A stretch of DNA of 64,000 nucleotides from Liriodendron chinense (Eukaryota; Streptophyta; Magnoliopsida; Magnoliales; Magnoliaceae). The position numbers and the translations under genes are program-made. Location of the stretch: positions 806,001 to 870,000 of the forward strand of contig PVNU02000127.1 of assembly GCA_003013855.2 (NCBI GenBank), in the 5' to 3' direction. Below the pieces are notes generated by a model. That model worked only from the letters and a program-made list of their open reading frames with translations, did no database searches and had not been told where the DNA came from. Shown one piece after another: positions 46,447 to 58,101 of the stretch (its first letter is position 1; each line of letters starts with the position of its first letter).

Positions 46447-46690
46447 GGGAGCGGATTAGGAGAGACCCCGGATCCCCCGAGGTGGGTGGGACCCCTGACT
46501 TTGGGGCCCACTGTGATGTATATGACTACATCCACGCCGTCCATCCGGATTAAAAGCTCATTTTGGGGCATGAACCAAAACAATGAAGCAGTTAAAAATA
46601 CCAAATGGACCATGGTATAGGAAACATGGGTGATTGGTCATTAAAAACCTCTTGTTGGCCACAAAAGCTTTGGATAAAAGTTATATTACC
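46447..46690. mobile_element. Foldback MITE, left half only, GGGAGCGGATTAGG end
   Basis: Starts GGGAGCGGATTAGGAGAG, continues GGATCCCCCGAGGTGGGTGG and GGGGCCCACTGTGATG, with the family core following. It stops near 46690 where LTR-like sequence begins, so it was cut by a later event. It lies about 120 bp upstream of the importin-beta leader exon, possibly within the promoter. Confidence 0.65.
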
Positions 46691-47530
46691 TTGACAGGTC
46701 ATCTAGCTTGACAGGTCGAACATCCCTCTGCCAGATTGTCAAAATATTACCTTTACATATTTATGGCTTGGGGTTTGCTAACTCCATGCACGTGTGCATC
46801 CCAGCTCATTGTGTCATAATGATATACTATGGGTTGCAAACACGATCGTGGTATCCATCAACACATTGGTGGCAACCCAAGCTTGAGAAGAATCGACAAT
46901 TGACCATCTAGCTAGTTTGACCAGTCGAACATCCTAGTTGATCGGTTGGCCACGATCAAATACTAGACAAAATCGCCCAAAATTCAATTCAAACTCTCTC
47001 TACAATTTTTAATGTTTTCGACCTGTCGACGAGTTTGGTCATTCGGTCGAAAACTACCCCCAAATTATGTAGAAAGTGGTTGAATCCTCTGAACGATTTT
47101 GGGTTGTTTTGATTGATCGATCGATGATGTCGGTCGGTCGACACTTAACTTGACCTTTCGACTAGATCAAGTCGATAGGTCAATGGGTTCACAGTTTTGT
47201 GCAGTTATTCTGTTTTCTTTCCATTTCTATTTGGAACTCTTGCTAATTTGTTTTAGAGTTGGCTTAAGAGTATTTAAAGTTACTTAAGATGATTGTTAGA
47301 GTTTCACTCTATTATTATTATCAATAAAATTCCAACTTTGGTCATTCTTCGTATTGTGGATTTGAGATTCAAGTTTGCTTCATTGATTCGAAGTAATTAT
47401 CTTATGAGAAAGACAGTAATCAACCTCACTATGTCCTTCCATATGTCACATAACGCAACACGTGTGGGATGTGAGCTTTTCATTAGGTGATCCCCATTGC
47501 TTAAGATCTTTTGTCCTAAAAATCAGGGCA
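46691..47530 (+). mobile_element. LTR-like retroelement fragment
   Basis: Repeated GGTCGA/TCGACC motifs (46715, 46920-46960, 47025-47060, 47120-47190) are followed by GAGTATTTAAAG, a TATA-like box. AGAGTTTCACTC then precedes a CAATAAAATTCC polyadenylation-like signal near 47325. This order is typical of a copia-type LTR. No matching second LTR and no clear target duplication, so identity and boundaries are uncertain. Confidence 0.35.
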
Positions 47531-48129
47531 TTTCACACCTCACCTGGGCCACATCATATTGAAACAAATGAAAAGACTTCAAAACAAAAGGCCTAAATTT
47601 CAAAAGCAATAAATGGCTGGAAAATAAATAACCGTGCATCCTGGCCCACTTCAACAGTAAAATTGTCTGATTTCTTGGGCATATATAAGATCCAATCATT
47701 ATTTCCAACCACTCCTGGATGTTTTTCATATTTCCCCATGTGAGCACTTGTGGATGTGTACAGCCTCTCACACTTGTGGGATTAAAACATCCGAGTATCT
47801 ACATGAGGCATGCTACAAAGCATTTCTATGTCTTTCCACGAGCCATTCTAAGATTGCAAAAAGATTAAAACCCTTGCATTATATTATTACAAGCCTTTAA
47901 TCATTTTTTTTCCCTTTAGAAATGGAGTGTTTGTTTGATTGATGAAATCATCAAAGGGCGGAAATATTTCAATATTGGATCTTTCCTCATCCACAATATA
48001 TGGACATTCACATAAGTAGTTTGCATAATTAAAATTGAACACGTCATGGTTAGCTTGGATGAGTGTCTTGTATTTTTCTCTGTTTCTTTCTTTTTTTAAT
48101 AACGTACAAGTGAATTTTTTTTACCACCT
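47531..48129. other. Intergenic, no gene recognised
   Basis: AT-rich, with no coding potential and no clear repeat boundary. Confidence 0.5.
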
Positions 48130-48262
48130 TTTTTCTTTTACAGATGCACCCTACCCGCACCCTCACACACCCCTACACTCCCAAGTGGGATTTCACCACA
48201 ATGAGTACTCGAACTCATGACCTTATGTCTATCCACCAAGGCATGAGTAAGGATCCACATTA
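48130..48262 (-). mobile_element. tRNA-derived SINE
   Basis: On the minus strand: CATGCCTTGGTGGATAGAC (A-box-like), then AAGGTCATGAGTTCGAGTACTC (B-box-like), then GTGGTGAAATCCCAC and GGGTGTGTGAGGGTG. It ends toward a T/A-rich stretch near 48120. It shares the GGTCATG-TTCGAGTAC core with the copies at 20683 and 39640. Confidence 0.55.
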
Positions 48263-49187
48263 GGCCACGGCCTAAAAATCTAGCTTTGGTGAACCATGCA
48301 AAAAAAATTAATTAATTTTTTTATAAGGCCTACCATGATGATTATATGAACTAAAAATTATTACATGTCACACAAAATTTTAGGCTTGAGGCTCAAAAAT
48401 CATGACAATACATAATTTTGGTGAGCTGAACTCAAGAAACCAATTCGGAGGGTGGGCATCATCATGTACATTATTTCTAATCAGAGTCTACCTAAATCAT
48501 GGATGTGACTGGTTTTCTAACCCTACATCTAAAATTGGATGACACAAATAGAGGTAATAGTGAATTTCGAAAACAAATAAAAATAGGGTTCACATAGCTT
48601 CCAATTTTTGTAGGTGGACAAATGCAATTGATGTTTGTCGGTTGGGGGCCTTTTGGTTATTGCATGGAGTTGCTCTCGTGAACAAATTACATTCCATATA
48701 TCGAAAGTTAAGAATTCTTCTTAAAACATCATATATATATTCTAAGTTCCTTAAAAATTTAAGCTTGATTACAAGCTCGGTTACAATAAGAGTTTGATTT
48801 TATATTAATTAAGAGATTTAAATACAACATTGATATTATTTTATTTTTTCTACACAATGCTAATATTTTATTTTTTTATATTCTCTGATTAAATGTATCA
48901 AGTGAGTTAAATAGGTTAACCTTTTCAACTCAATTAATAATTAGAATGGGTTTGCATTAGATTCATATCAGTTGTGACTCAAACCTAACCCATTGAAATC
49001 ATGATCAGCCCTGGTTGATTCTCGCAAGTATTATATGGACATCGGATGCAATCCGAATGCCTGGCGGCAGAGTCGAACGCATGGACGGTTCAGATCTTGT
49101 GCAACTATTCTTCATGGAGATAGAGAGATCCGCGGCACATAGAACTTCAGCTTATGTGTACAGGGAGACTACCCCCAATGGGAGGCT
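48263..49187. other. AT-rich intergenic DNA, no gene recognised
   Basis: Contains a possible hAT-like right end near 49010 (ATGATCAGCCCTGG), but I cannot find its left end or a matching duplication. Confidence 0.4.
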
Positions 49188-49712
49188 GGGAGCGCATTAG
49201 GTGCACCCCTGCCTTTCCATAGACGTTGCGGCCCTTACCGTGGGCCCACCTTGATGTACGTGTTCTATATCCACGCCGTCCATCCGTTTTAACAGGTCAT
49301 TTTAGGGATTGAGCCGAAAACTGAAGCAGATCCAATTCTCAGGTAGGCCATTGCCCAGTAAAAAATGTTTATTGACTATTAATGGGCCACATGAGTTTTG
49401 AATCAAAGCTGATATTTATTTTTACCATTAATCCAGGTTTATCTGACCTTATCAACAGGTTAGATGGAAAATAAACATGAAGGAAACATTACGGTGGCCT
49501 AGGAAGTTTTTAAGAGTACGGTGTTGAATCACTACGGTTTCCTAAAGTAGGATACGCCTAAGATTTGGATCTCCTTCGTTGGTGGGCTCATGCTAAAATT
49601 ATCAAGTAAAATCGATGGATGGCGTGGATATAGAATACATATGTTAAGGTGGGCCCCACTGTGAGGATTGCACCATCTTGGGTGAGGCTGTGACCACGCC
49701 TGATCCGCTCCC
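49188..49712. mobile_element. Foldback MITE, GGGAGCGSATTAGG-ended, complete layout
   Basis: Left end GGGAGCGCATTAGGTGCACC, right end CACGCCTGATCCGCTCCC; these are inverted copies. Arms: CCACGCCGTCCATCCG, CATTTTAGGGATTGAGCC and inverse. Middle 49400-49500 (CAACAGGTTAGATGG). The flanking nonamers do not match, so the ends may have been altered. Confidence 0.75.
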
Positions 49713-50808
49713 ATCCCGAATCTAGAGGAAATAATAGTTGAAAAAGCATCCTTGCCATAAGCCTTTTTTTAAGCCTTTTGACACTATTTGGCTTTTCATA
49801 TGAAAATGCCCATTTGCAAAGGTCATCCCATTGTATGGCAGGAGCATGACATGGAAGTCAAGAGGGTCATTTTGAGAATTGGGTGTGGGCCCCACCAAAT
49901 TGACTATTGGAGCCATATCTTGCATGATCTAATTTATTCACTTTAATCGGACGTCCGTTAACCTATGAAAGGGTCATTTTAAAAATAATTAAAGCTCTCT
50001 GTAGCCCACACCTACGTTAACACTATAAGTTAATTTCAAACTATTTTCTCCGTTGTGGTCCATCCATGATATGTTTTGCCCTTAAACTTAGATAGATGAC
50101 ATGAAATTAAAACCCATTTCATGTGGACGGCATAGATCTGCTCCAATACTATCCAGTGGACACCACATAAGACGTAAAATGGGTTCAATAGATGGGTCCC
50201 TTACATGAAAAAAAAGGCGATTTGGCATTTTCCTTCTTTTTTTCCTGGGATGGGACCATTTAGTCATTAGGACAATTACCACCTCCATGGGACCCATTCC
50301 GATGAGCTTTCGGTGTGTATCCGACATCATTCTCTCCATTCCAGCGAGCTTCAAAGCGTTTTTTCGGAGTTAATTGTATAAATCCATGTAGGTTGCAGAT
50401 CCTACGAAATGGAGCCCACTTTTGGGTAATCAAATATTGTCTAAATGAGGTGATTCCAAAATCATCTAAAAGCTCATCAAATTATATTTCCAACAAGTGC
50501 AGGATCACTCAAATTGGACATGTAACGAGGGAGTTATGATTGTTTTCATCAGATCTACGAATGATGGAGTATCAACGAACAACGGTGTCTCTGGGTCTAA
50601 TTTTAGGTAATCAAGTAGTGTCCAAATGAGGTGATTCCAAATCCATCTGAAAATTCATGAAATTACCTTTCTAACAAGTATAAGATCACCCGAATCGAAC
50701 ATGTAACGAGGGAGTTATCATCGTTTTCGTCGATAAACATTGACTATCGCCTATACTCAGTGAGTATCGAAGTATCGGCGATCATCGACACTCACTGACT
50801 ATTATCGA

Positions 50809-51579
<771 letters not shown>

Positions 51580-52774
51580 GTTATCGATATTGACTTACCG
51601 TCGCCAATAGCTGACATTCACTGACCGTCGCCAATTGTCGATACTCATTGACTGTCGCCGATACTTACCGACCATCGCCAAGTATTGGCGACAATCAATG
51701 ATGTTGGCGATGGTCAGTGTCTATCGGCAAAAATGGTCATAACTTCCTCATTACCAGTCCGATTTAGGTAATCCTATACTTGTTGGAAATATATTTTGAT
51801 GAACTTTCATATTACCTTAAAATCACCTCATTTGGACACCACTTAATTGCTCAAAAGTGGGCCCAATTTCATTATCATTCGTTAATACTCCGTTGTTTGC
51901 AAATTCAATGAAAACGGTTATAACTCCCTCGTTACATGTCTGATTTAGGTAATCTTATACTTATTAGAAAGGTAATTTGATAAAATTTTAGGTGGCTTTG
52001 GAATAATCTCATTGGGACACCATTTAATTGTCCAAAAGTGGGCCCCGTTTTCATAGATTTGCAACTTGGATAGTGTTATGACAATTAACTAAAGAACACT
52101 AAGAAATTCACTAAAATGGAGGGAACGACGCCAGATGCAAGTCGGAAGCTCACCGGAGTGGGTCCACGGAAATGGCAACGGTCCTAACAACTAAATGGTC
52201 TCCTCCCGAAAAAAAAACAAAACAGTCGAAAGGCCTTTCCTGCGCAAAGGGACCCATCTATTGAACTCATCACACATCTTCTGTGGGGTCCACTGGATAA
52301 TCTTGGAGCAAATCCAAGCCGTGCTCATGAAAATGTTTTAATTTCATGTCATTTGTCCAACTTTGAGGGCAAACTCATCATGGATTGACCACATTGGAGG
52401 AAACAATTCGAAATTAATTCACGATGTTAACGCGAGTGTGGGCCAAAGAAAGCTCCGATTTTTTTAAATGACCCTCTGTGGGTTTACGGATGTCCAATTA
52501 AAGTGAACAGATCAAATCAACCGAGAGGTGGCCCCAACAGTAGATTTTATGGACCCACACCCAATTCTGAAAAGGCCATCTCAACTTCTGCCAAAAAAAA
52601 AAAAAATGTTACCCAATGGGATGAGGTGTGGTAGAAGGACATTTTGGTCCAGCGAAAATTCATACTGTACCGAGGAGACTAGATAACTAGAGAGCTATGA
52701 CAAGGAGTCAATGTCACAGATAACATCATACATCAAAGCTTTTTCAACTATTATCCCAATCGTGAGTGGATTGA

Positions 52775-53053
52775 GTTTGACCTGGGCACAGATATATCCA
52801 TTCTGTCCATCTGTTTAGAAAGACCGCATCCATCTGTTTTGAAAGACCGTATACAATTCTAAAAATCGGGCAGATCCAAAACTTATATGGCCACACCACA
52901 CGAAACCGTGAGGATTGAACACTTGGTAGTGACAAAAGTTTTAAATCAGGATGATATTTGTTCCTACAGATTATGTGAGCGGTAATAATTCTAAGAACGG
53001 TTTCGATGACATATAAAAATCATGGTCAGAAAGGTTTGAATGGTGGAAGTTGT
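52775..53053. mobile_element. Foldback MITE fragment cut by the copia insertion
   Basis: Family core (CATTCTGTCCATCTGTTT, CGGGCAGATCCAAAAC, GGTTTCGATGACATATAAAAATC) runs up to GAAAGGTTTGAATGGTGGAAG, where other copies continue into a right arm. Here the copia LTR starts instead. Confidence 0.6.
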
Positions 53054-53642
53054 TGTTGGGATAGAAGGGCCGGCAGCGGAAGCAAAGCCGAACACAAGCA
53101 ACAAATTCAATCAAACAAGCCACACAATGCAATCACAATGCATGCAATCACCCACACATAGACAATCGGATTTTTACGTGGAAAAACCCCTCACGGGTAA
53201 AAAATCATGGCACAAAGTGACAACAATCTACTATAATATCAGAAGTTACAAGAGATGGAACCCAAGACCCAAAAACCCAAGCCCACAAGAGAAATCCCAA
53301 GCTTACACAAGAAGAAACCCTCTTCTCCAAGCTCTTTCTCTCACCTAGAAGCTCCCTCAATCCCCTTTGCAACCTTAGTAACCTCTAAACTCGTAATACA
53401 CCTTTAATAGGAAAGAAAAATGAATTTAGAAACCTCTTGCGCAAGGAAACCGCGTTGCGGTAGGAGACTACCGACCGGTCGTCCGGCCGGTCGGACACCC
53501 CTACCGGCCGGTCGGCCGACCGGTCGGATGGGCTAAAAACATTACAGCAAGCCTGCTGTCTCGTTTGGCTGCGTGGCCGGCCGGTCGGCTACTCCCACTG
53601 ACCGGCCGATGGTCTCTGATTTGAGGCAGTTTGTTCTCAACA
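53054..53642 (-). repeat. 3' LTR of the copia element
   Basis: 589 bp. Ends TGTTG...CAACA. Contains a GC-rich palindromic block of ACCGGCCGGTCGG motifs (53470-53605) that differs from the other LTR by duplication and loss of units. Confidence 0.9.
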
Positions 53643-53803
53643 AACTCCACCACGACTCAAATCACCATGCACCTCCTGGCCACTCACAATCTCCACCTCT
53701 ACTTCGTTATCATTATAGTCCCGTCGCTTCTCATGCCCCATCGACCTCATCCTTGCATCTTCACATGCTTTGTTGCTCTTCCCATATGGCCCTTTTTCTC
53801 TTG

Positions 53804-55051
53804 TCACACTTGAACAATAGTGGATTCCGCTGCCAATCCCGCAGCTCCATCATGAATAGTGCTCCCGATCACCTTGTAAAGATTATCGCACCTCCGTGCC
53901 TTAATCATCATGTGTGCTCCCTTCACCACTTTACAATATTGATCGCAGCCGATGAACGTGCACCCTTTCGCCTCGAGTGCACCAAGAGATATCACATTCC
54001 TCTTCATCTCAAGGACATGCTTCACACTTTCAAGGATCCGTTCGACTCCATCGAACATCCTAATGCGCACCGAACCAATCCCTACCACATTACGAGCGTA
54101 GCCATCGCCCACAAACACCGATCCACCATCATGCTCCTTGTATGAGATGAATGAGCTTCGGTCAAGACATACATGACATGATGCCCCTGAATCCAAGAGC
54201 CACTCTCCACCAAGAGGCTCTATGCCAGATACAGTCAAAACATCACAACCGTCACCACAGTCCTCTACGGTATTGGTTCCTTCCCTAGAAGAACCTCCAG
54301 ATTTCTCTTGCCTTTTCTCAGGATTCGAACAATCCCTTTTCACATGTCCTTCTTCCCCACAATTCCAGTATCTCACCTTGTGCCTCCACTTGCCTTTTGA
54401 TTTAGATCTCGATAAAGGAGATCATCCACCCCTCTCAGAATTCTTCCCATTCATAACCAGTGCCTCATCAGTAGAGGGACCCACGCCGCCGCTTTTCCTT
54501 CTCATCGCCTTCGCCTGAAGGGCTGAGATAACGGTTTCTACGCCAATAGTCTCCTTACCTGTGCACAAAGAGTCCTTGAGTGACTCATATGAATCTGGAA
54601 GAGAATTCAACAGGATAAACGCTTGATCATGGTCCTTCATCGGCTCATCTACATCCATCAACTTGCAAATAAGCCTATTGAAATTGCTGATGTGGCTCTC
54701 AACATCGGCCCCCTCCGTCATCCTCAGATTATACAACTGAAGCTTCAAGTATATGCGATTTTCAAGAGATTTCTTCGCATAGATATTCTCCAACTTCGCC
54801 CATGTTTTAGCCGCAGTTTTCTCTTTCATGACGTTATACAGGACCTCATCTGCCAGGCACAACTGGATTGAGACATTGACCTTTTCATCGATCTTCTTCC
54901 ACTCTTCTTCTTTCATAGCTTCTGGTCGCTCTCCAAGGAGCGCAACTTGCAATCCTTGCTAAACTAGAAGGCCTTTTATCTTCACCTTCCAAAGCTCAAA
55001 ATTGTTTTTCCCCGAATACTTCTCTATGTCGAACCTTATGCCTAATGCCAT
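53804..55051 (-). pseudogene. copia gag-protease frame with two in-frame stops
   Basis: Starts at ATG 55051 (MALGIRFDIEKYSGKNNFEL, the usual copia gag start). TAG at 54961-54959 interrupts it after KIKGLLV. It resumes (QVALLGERP, AKTWAKLENIYAKKSLENR, LKLQLYNLRM, ILLNSLPDSYE: gag UBN2-type region). TGA at 54424-54422 interrupts again. Next come the zinc knuckle CWNCGEEGHVKRDC-type motif (YWNCGEEGHVKRDCSN) and the protease site LLDSGASCHVC. A GAG-pre-integrase segment (LEMKRNVISLGALEAKG) ends the frame at a TGA, 53806-53804. All three pieces are in one frame, so two point changes, not frameshifts, broke it. The rest of pol is missing. Confidence 0.9.
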
Positions 55052-55084
55052 GCTCTTGTCTCATATTCGAATTTCTGCTACACC

Positions 55085-55105
55085 TCAACGATCGCTCTGA
55101 TACCA
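55085..55105 (-). promoter_or_regulatory. tRNA primer-binding site of the copia element
   Basis: TGGTATCAGAGC on the minus strand, two bases after the 5' LTR. Complementary to the 3' end of plant initiator methionine tRNA. Confidence 0.9.
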
Positions 55106-55107
55106 GT

Positions 55108-55698
55108 TGTTGGGATAGGAGGGCCGGCAGCGGAAGCAAAGCAGAACACAAGCAACAAATTCAATCAAACAAGCCACACAATGCAATCACAATGCATGCA
55201 ATCACCCATACATAGACAATCAAATTTTTACGTGGAAAAACCCCTCACGGGTAAAAAACCACAGCACAAAGCGACAACAATCTACTATAATATCAGAAGT
55301 TACAAGAGATGGAACCCAAGACCCAAAAACCCAAGCCCACAAGAGAAATCCCAAGCTTACACAAGAAGAAACCCTCTTCTCCAAGCTCTTTCTCTCACCT
55401 AGAAGCTCCCTCAATCCCCTTTGCAACCTTAGTAACCTCTAAACTCGTTATACACCTTTAATAGGAAAGAAAAACGAATTTACAAACCTCTTGCGCAAGG
55501 AAACCGCGCAAAACCGCGTTGCGGTAGGAGACTGCCGACCGGTCGGATGGGCTAAAAACATTACAGCAAGCCTGCCGGTCGGACACCCCTACCGGCCGGT
55601 CGGATAGGCTAAAAACATTACAGCAAGTCTGCTGTCTCGTTTGGCTGTGTGGCTAGTCGGTGGGAGTGGTTTCTGATTTGAGGCGTCTGTTCTCAACA
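55108..55698 (-). repeat. 5' LTR of the copia element
   Basis: 591 bp. Near-identical to the other LTR for its first 360 bp (plus-strand order). In the GC-rich part GGGCTAAAAACATTACAGCAAG appears twice, against once in the partner. Confidence 0.9.
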
Positions 55699-56202
55699 AT
55701 TGTTGCTCCCGGATCGGTCAAATATATCAGGAACTTTGTGTCCCGTCCCCGATCTGGACACGTACTTCACACCTCCCACACTGTGATGGATACGGGGATG
55801 TTCATCATACGGTATATATTTCCATATTTGCAAAATCTCATAGGTTGCGTTTGGTCGCATCAAATATCATGATGTCTGGTGCAAACAAACACACCCAAAA
55901 ATTTGTAATTTTTTTGTGACCTTCTGTTAGAACTAGAGAATGAACATTCCCCGAAATGTGGTGTTTTGCTGATCTGGGGTTCTGAATATAGAAACATTCG
56001 TAGGCAATCGCGGGCATTCACAAAATACACAAAAGAAGAGATATTGCAAGGCGAATTTTATTCCAGAGATTCTGAGATCTTGTACATTCCAGGCCGTGAT
56101 CTGGCACGAGCCCTTAATTACATCGAATGATCGATGACCCTTGATTAAAAGGCAAAAGACTAGTCAGCGGGGACTATGGTTTCAGAGTTCATTGGTCATA
56201 GA

Positions 56203-56312
56203 GACCTGTGTTTTGGTGGTCGCGGAGACCTGTGTTTGTATGGTCGCGGAGACCTGTATTTGTATGGTCGCGGAGACCTGTATTTGTATGGTCGCGGAGA
56301 CCTGTATTTGTT
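56203..56312. repeat. 24-bp minisatellite inside the solo LTR
   Basis: GTCGCGGAGACCTGTATTTG plus TATG, about four full units with a degenerate one in front. The unit is divisible by three, so it appears as a repeated peptide (VAETCICM) in one frame. Confidence 0.9.
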
Positions 56313-56904
56313 ATAGACTGATCCACCTTTGTACGAGTCGGCTGTCTATGTCCCATGTTTTGACCGGAGATCCGGGCTGAGACTGTCAGGGTTTATGGCT
56401 GAGATGGACGACTCTGGGCCCGCGCCTGTCAATGTAGGGACAGGTGACCTCGGGAAGTCCATTCTACAGTTGTGTGTACCTGCGCAGCTCAACCAGCGGA
56501 TGCCGTTTGGATGGGTAGGGCATCGACTGTTCTTGGAATATCAGTTTTTTTAATAGATTGTGTGTGATAGTTCAGAACTCTTCTGGTGTGGTTTATCGTG
56601 TTAACCATAGTCCCCTTTGCTTAGTCCAGGCCTGGATTCGGGTCATATTATGATAGTACACGTAATGATGATGCATCAGTATGATTCTGGGCGCCAGCGG
56701 CCTCTTTTCGGGAGAATTATTCCATTCAGCTCGTTGGGTCGGATCGGACTTCGAAGGCTTGCATTCTACTCATTAGGTAGCCCGGATGGGTCGTTTGACT
56801 GCTCCATTGCGTCCGGAACGCTCGAAATACCCAAAATAGGCTCAAACGGGGCTTTAAAATGTTATGAAATGAGGATTTAAAGGTGCTGGAATGAATGCGC
56901 AAAG

Positions 56905-57312
56905 TGCTGATTTTTGCGATCCGCTGGCCTGATTTTATTGACGCGCTGGGGCCAGTGCGTCCATAAATGATTTTCATGATGCGCCGGGTAATTTTATGAC
57001 GCGCTTGAGCCAGTGCGTCCTTAAAATCTAATTCTCCGATCCGCTGGCCTGTTTTGCGACGCGCTGGGGATAGTGCGTCCTAAAATTGTAATTTCCTGAT
57101 GCGCTGGGCTATTTGGCGACGCGCTGGGGCCAGTGCGTCCATAAAATAGCTTTGACTCGAAAACTTGTATTTTTCTGATCCGCTGGGCTATTTTGCGACG
57201 CGCTGGGGCCAGTGCGTCCTTAAAATGCCACGATTGATGGTTTGCGTAATCCGCCGAGGATTTTCCTGATGCGCCAGGTCACTTTTATGATGCGCTGGGA
57301 CCGGCGCATCGA
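56905..57312. repeat. Array of about 60-bp units with 10-bp-stem inverted repeats
   Basis: GACGCGCTGG..CCAGTGCGTC and close variants begin at 56940, 56998, 57058, 57118 and 57197, with a weaker one near 57288. Each is preceded by GATGCGCTGGGC- or GATCCGCTGGCC-like sequence. Each unit could fold as a short hairpin with one G-T or A-C step. Confidence 0.85.
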
Positions 57313-57599
57313 AAAAAGATGACTTAGCCATTCCCCCAGACCTGGTATGATCGGAGGTGCGATTTCCGGCGAGGGGATCCGGCGGTCGGAGAAGGATTCC
57401 GGCGATCGGCAAAGGTTTTCCGGCGACGAGGTCCTCTCTCTCTCTTGCTGAAATGATGCAAATGAGGTGGTGGGCGGGGTATTTATAGGTATCGTCGTCC
57501 AATAAGCGGTCGACACGTGTAGCGCGTCGAGAAAATGAGTCGGCGCGTCGATAAATGTGCTCGGCGCGTCGCGAAATGATCGGAGTCCAGAAGTTGGTT

Positions 57600-57800
57600 T
57601 GTAGGACGCGCCAACTGCCAGCGCATCCTGAAATTAACTGATTTTTTGGATGCGCTGGGTGAATTTTATGACGCGCTGGAGCCAGTGCGTCCTTAAAATC
57701 ATTTTTTGGATGCGCTGGACGCAGTGCGCCCTTAAATTCATTTTTTGGATGCGCTGGACGCAGTGCGCCCTTAAATTCATTTTTTGGATGCGCTGGACGT
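57600..57800. repeat. Second block of the same GCGCTGG repeat, with a 39-bp sub-repeat
   Basis: A hairpin copy (GACGCGCTGGAGCCAGTGCG) starts near 57670. It is followed by tandem copies of TTTTTTGGATGCGCTGGACG...CCCTTAAATTCA at 39-bp spacing (about 57702-57800). Confidence 0.85.
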
Positions 57801-58101
57801 ATTCGTGTCCCACAGATTTGGGTTTTGCAAATTGGGGGGTTTGCGGGGTCCGTCTCGCGATGAATGCCGATGCACTGCTCATATTTCTTCATAATTGAGG
57901 TATCTTCCCAATTTTGGACAGTTTTGGTTACGGTGTCCGGTGGGGTCCACTACCGGCCCAATTTCATGCTTGAGGCAAATCTGATGCGTGTGTCGTGATT
58001 CGTGTCGCGATTTTCGATGCACTGACCCTAAATCCGACCGCGTGATGGTTTTGGCATTCGGAATCATCATTTCGGGGATCCTCACTTTTGGGACCCCAAC
58101 A

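Larger units (their letters stand above)
53054..55698 (-). mobile_element. Ty1/copia retrotransposon with internal deletion
   Basis: Two LTRs, TGTTGGGATAG...TTCTCAACA on the plus strand, bound a 1465-bp interior. Read on the minus strand, the 5' LTR (55698-55108) is followed within 2 bases by TGGTATCAGAGC, the initiator-Met tRNA primer site used by plant copia elements. A purine tract (GTGGTGGAGTT) precedes the 3' LTR (53642-53054). Flanks GTTGT (53049-53053) and ATTGT (55699-55703) match at four of five positions. Only gag, zinc knuckle, protease and the start of the integrase-proximal domain remain; integrase, reverse transcriptase and RNase H are absent. Confidence 0.92.
55925..58101. mobile_element. 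2.18-kb solo LTR with perfect 5-bp target duplication
   Basis: Starts TGTTAGAACTAGAGAATG and ends TTTGGGACCCCAACA, with TGTT...AACA inverted ends. CCTTC lies on both sides (55920-55924 and 58102-58106). There is no primer site, coding domain or second LTR, so it is a solo LTR, probably from a Ty3/gypsy element by its size (inference). It holds a 24-bp minisatellite and an array of short inverted repeats; the frames across these are artefacts. It lies 226 bp from the copia element. Confidence 0.85.

Noticed and set aside
53573..54145. 190-residue plus-strand frame
   Set aside because: It is the antisense of the copia gag-protease frame, which has clear zinc-knuckle and protease motifs.
56141..56380. 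Repeated VAETCICM peptide
   Set aside because: The 24-bp minisatellite unit is divisible by three and lacks stops in this frame; not a gene.
57188..57892. 234-residue minus-strand frame with repeated PAHPKN
   Set aside because: Produced by the 39-bp and 60-bp tandem repeats of the solo LTR; it does not extend into any known protein.
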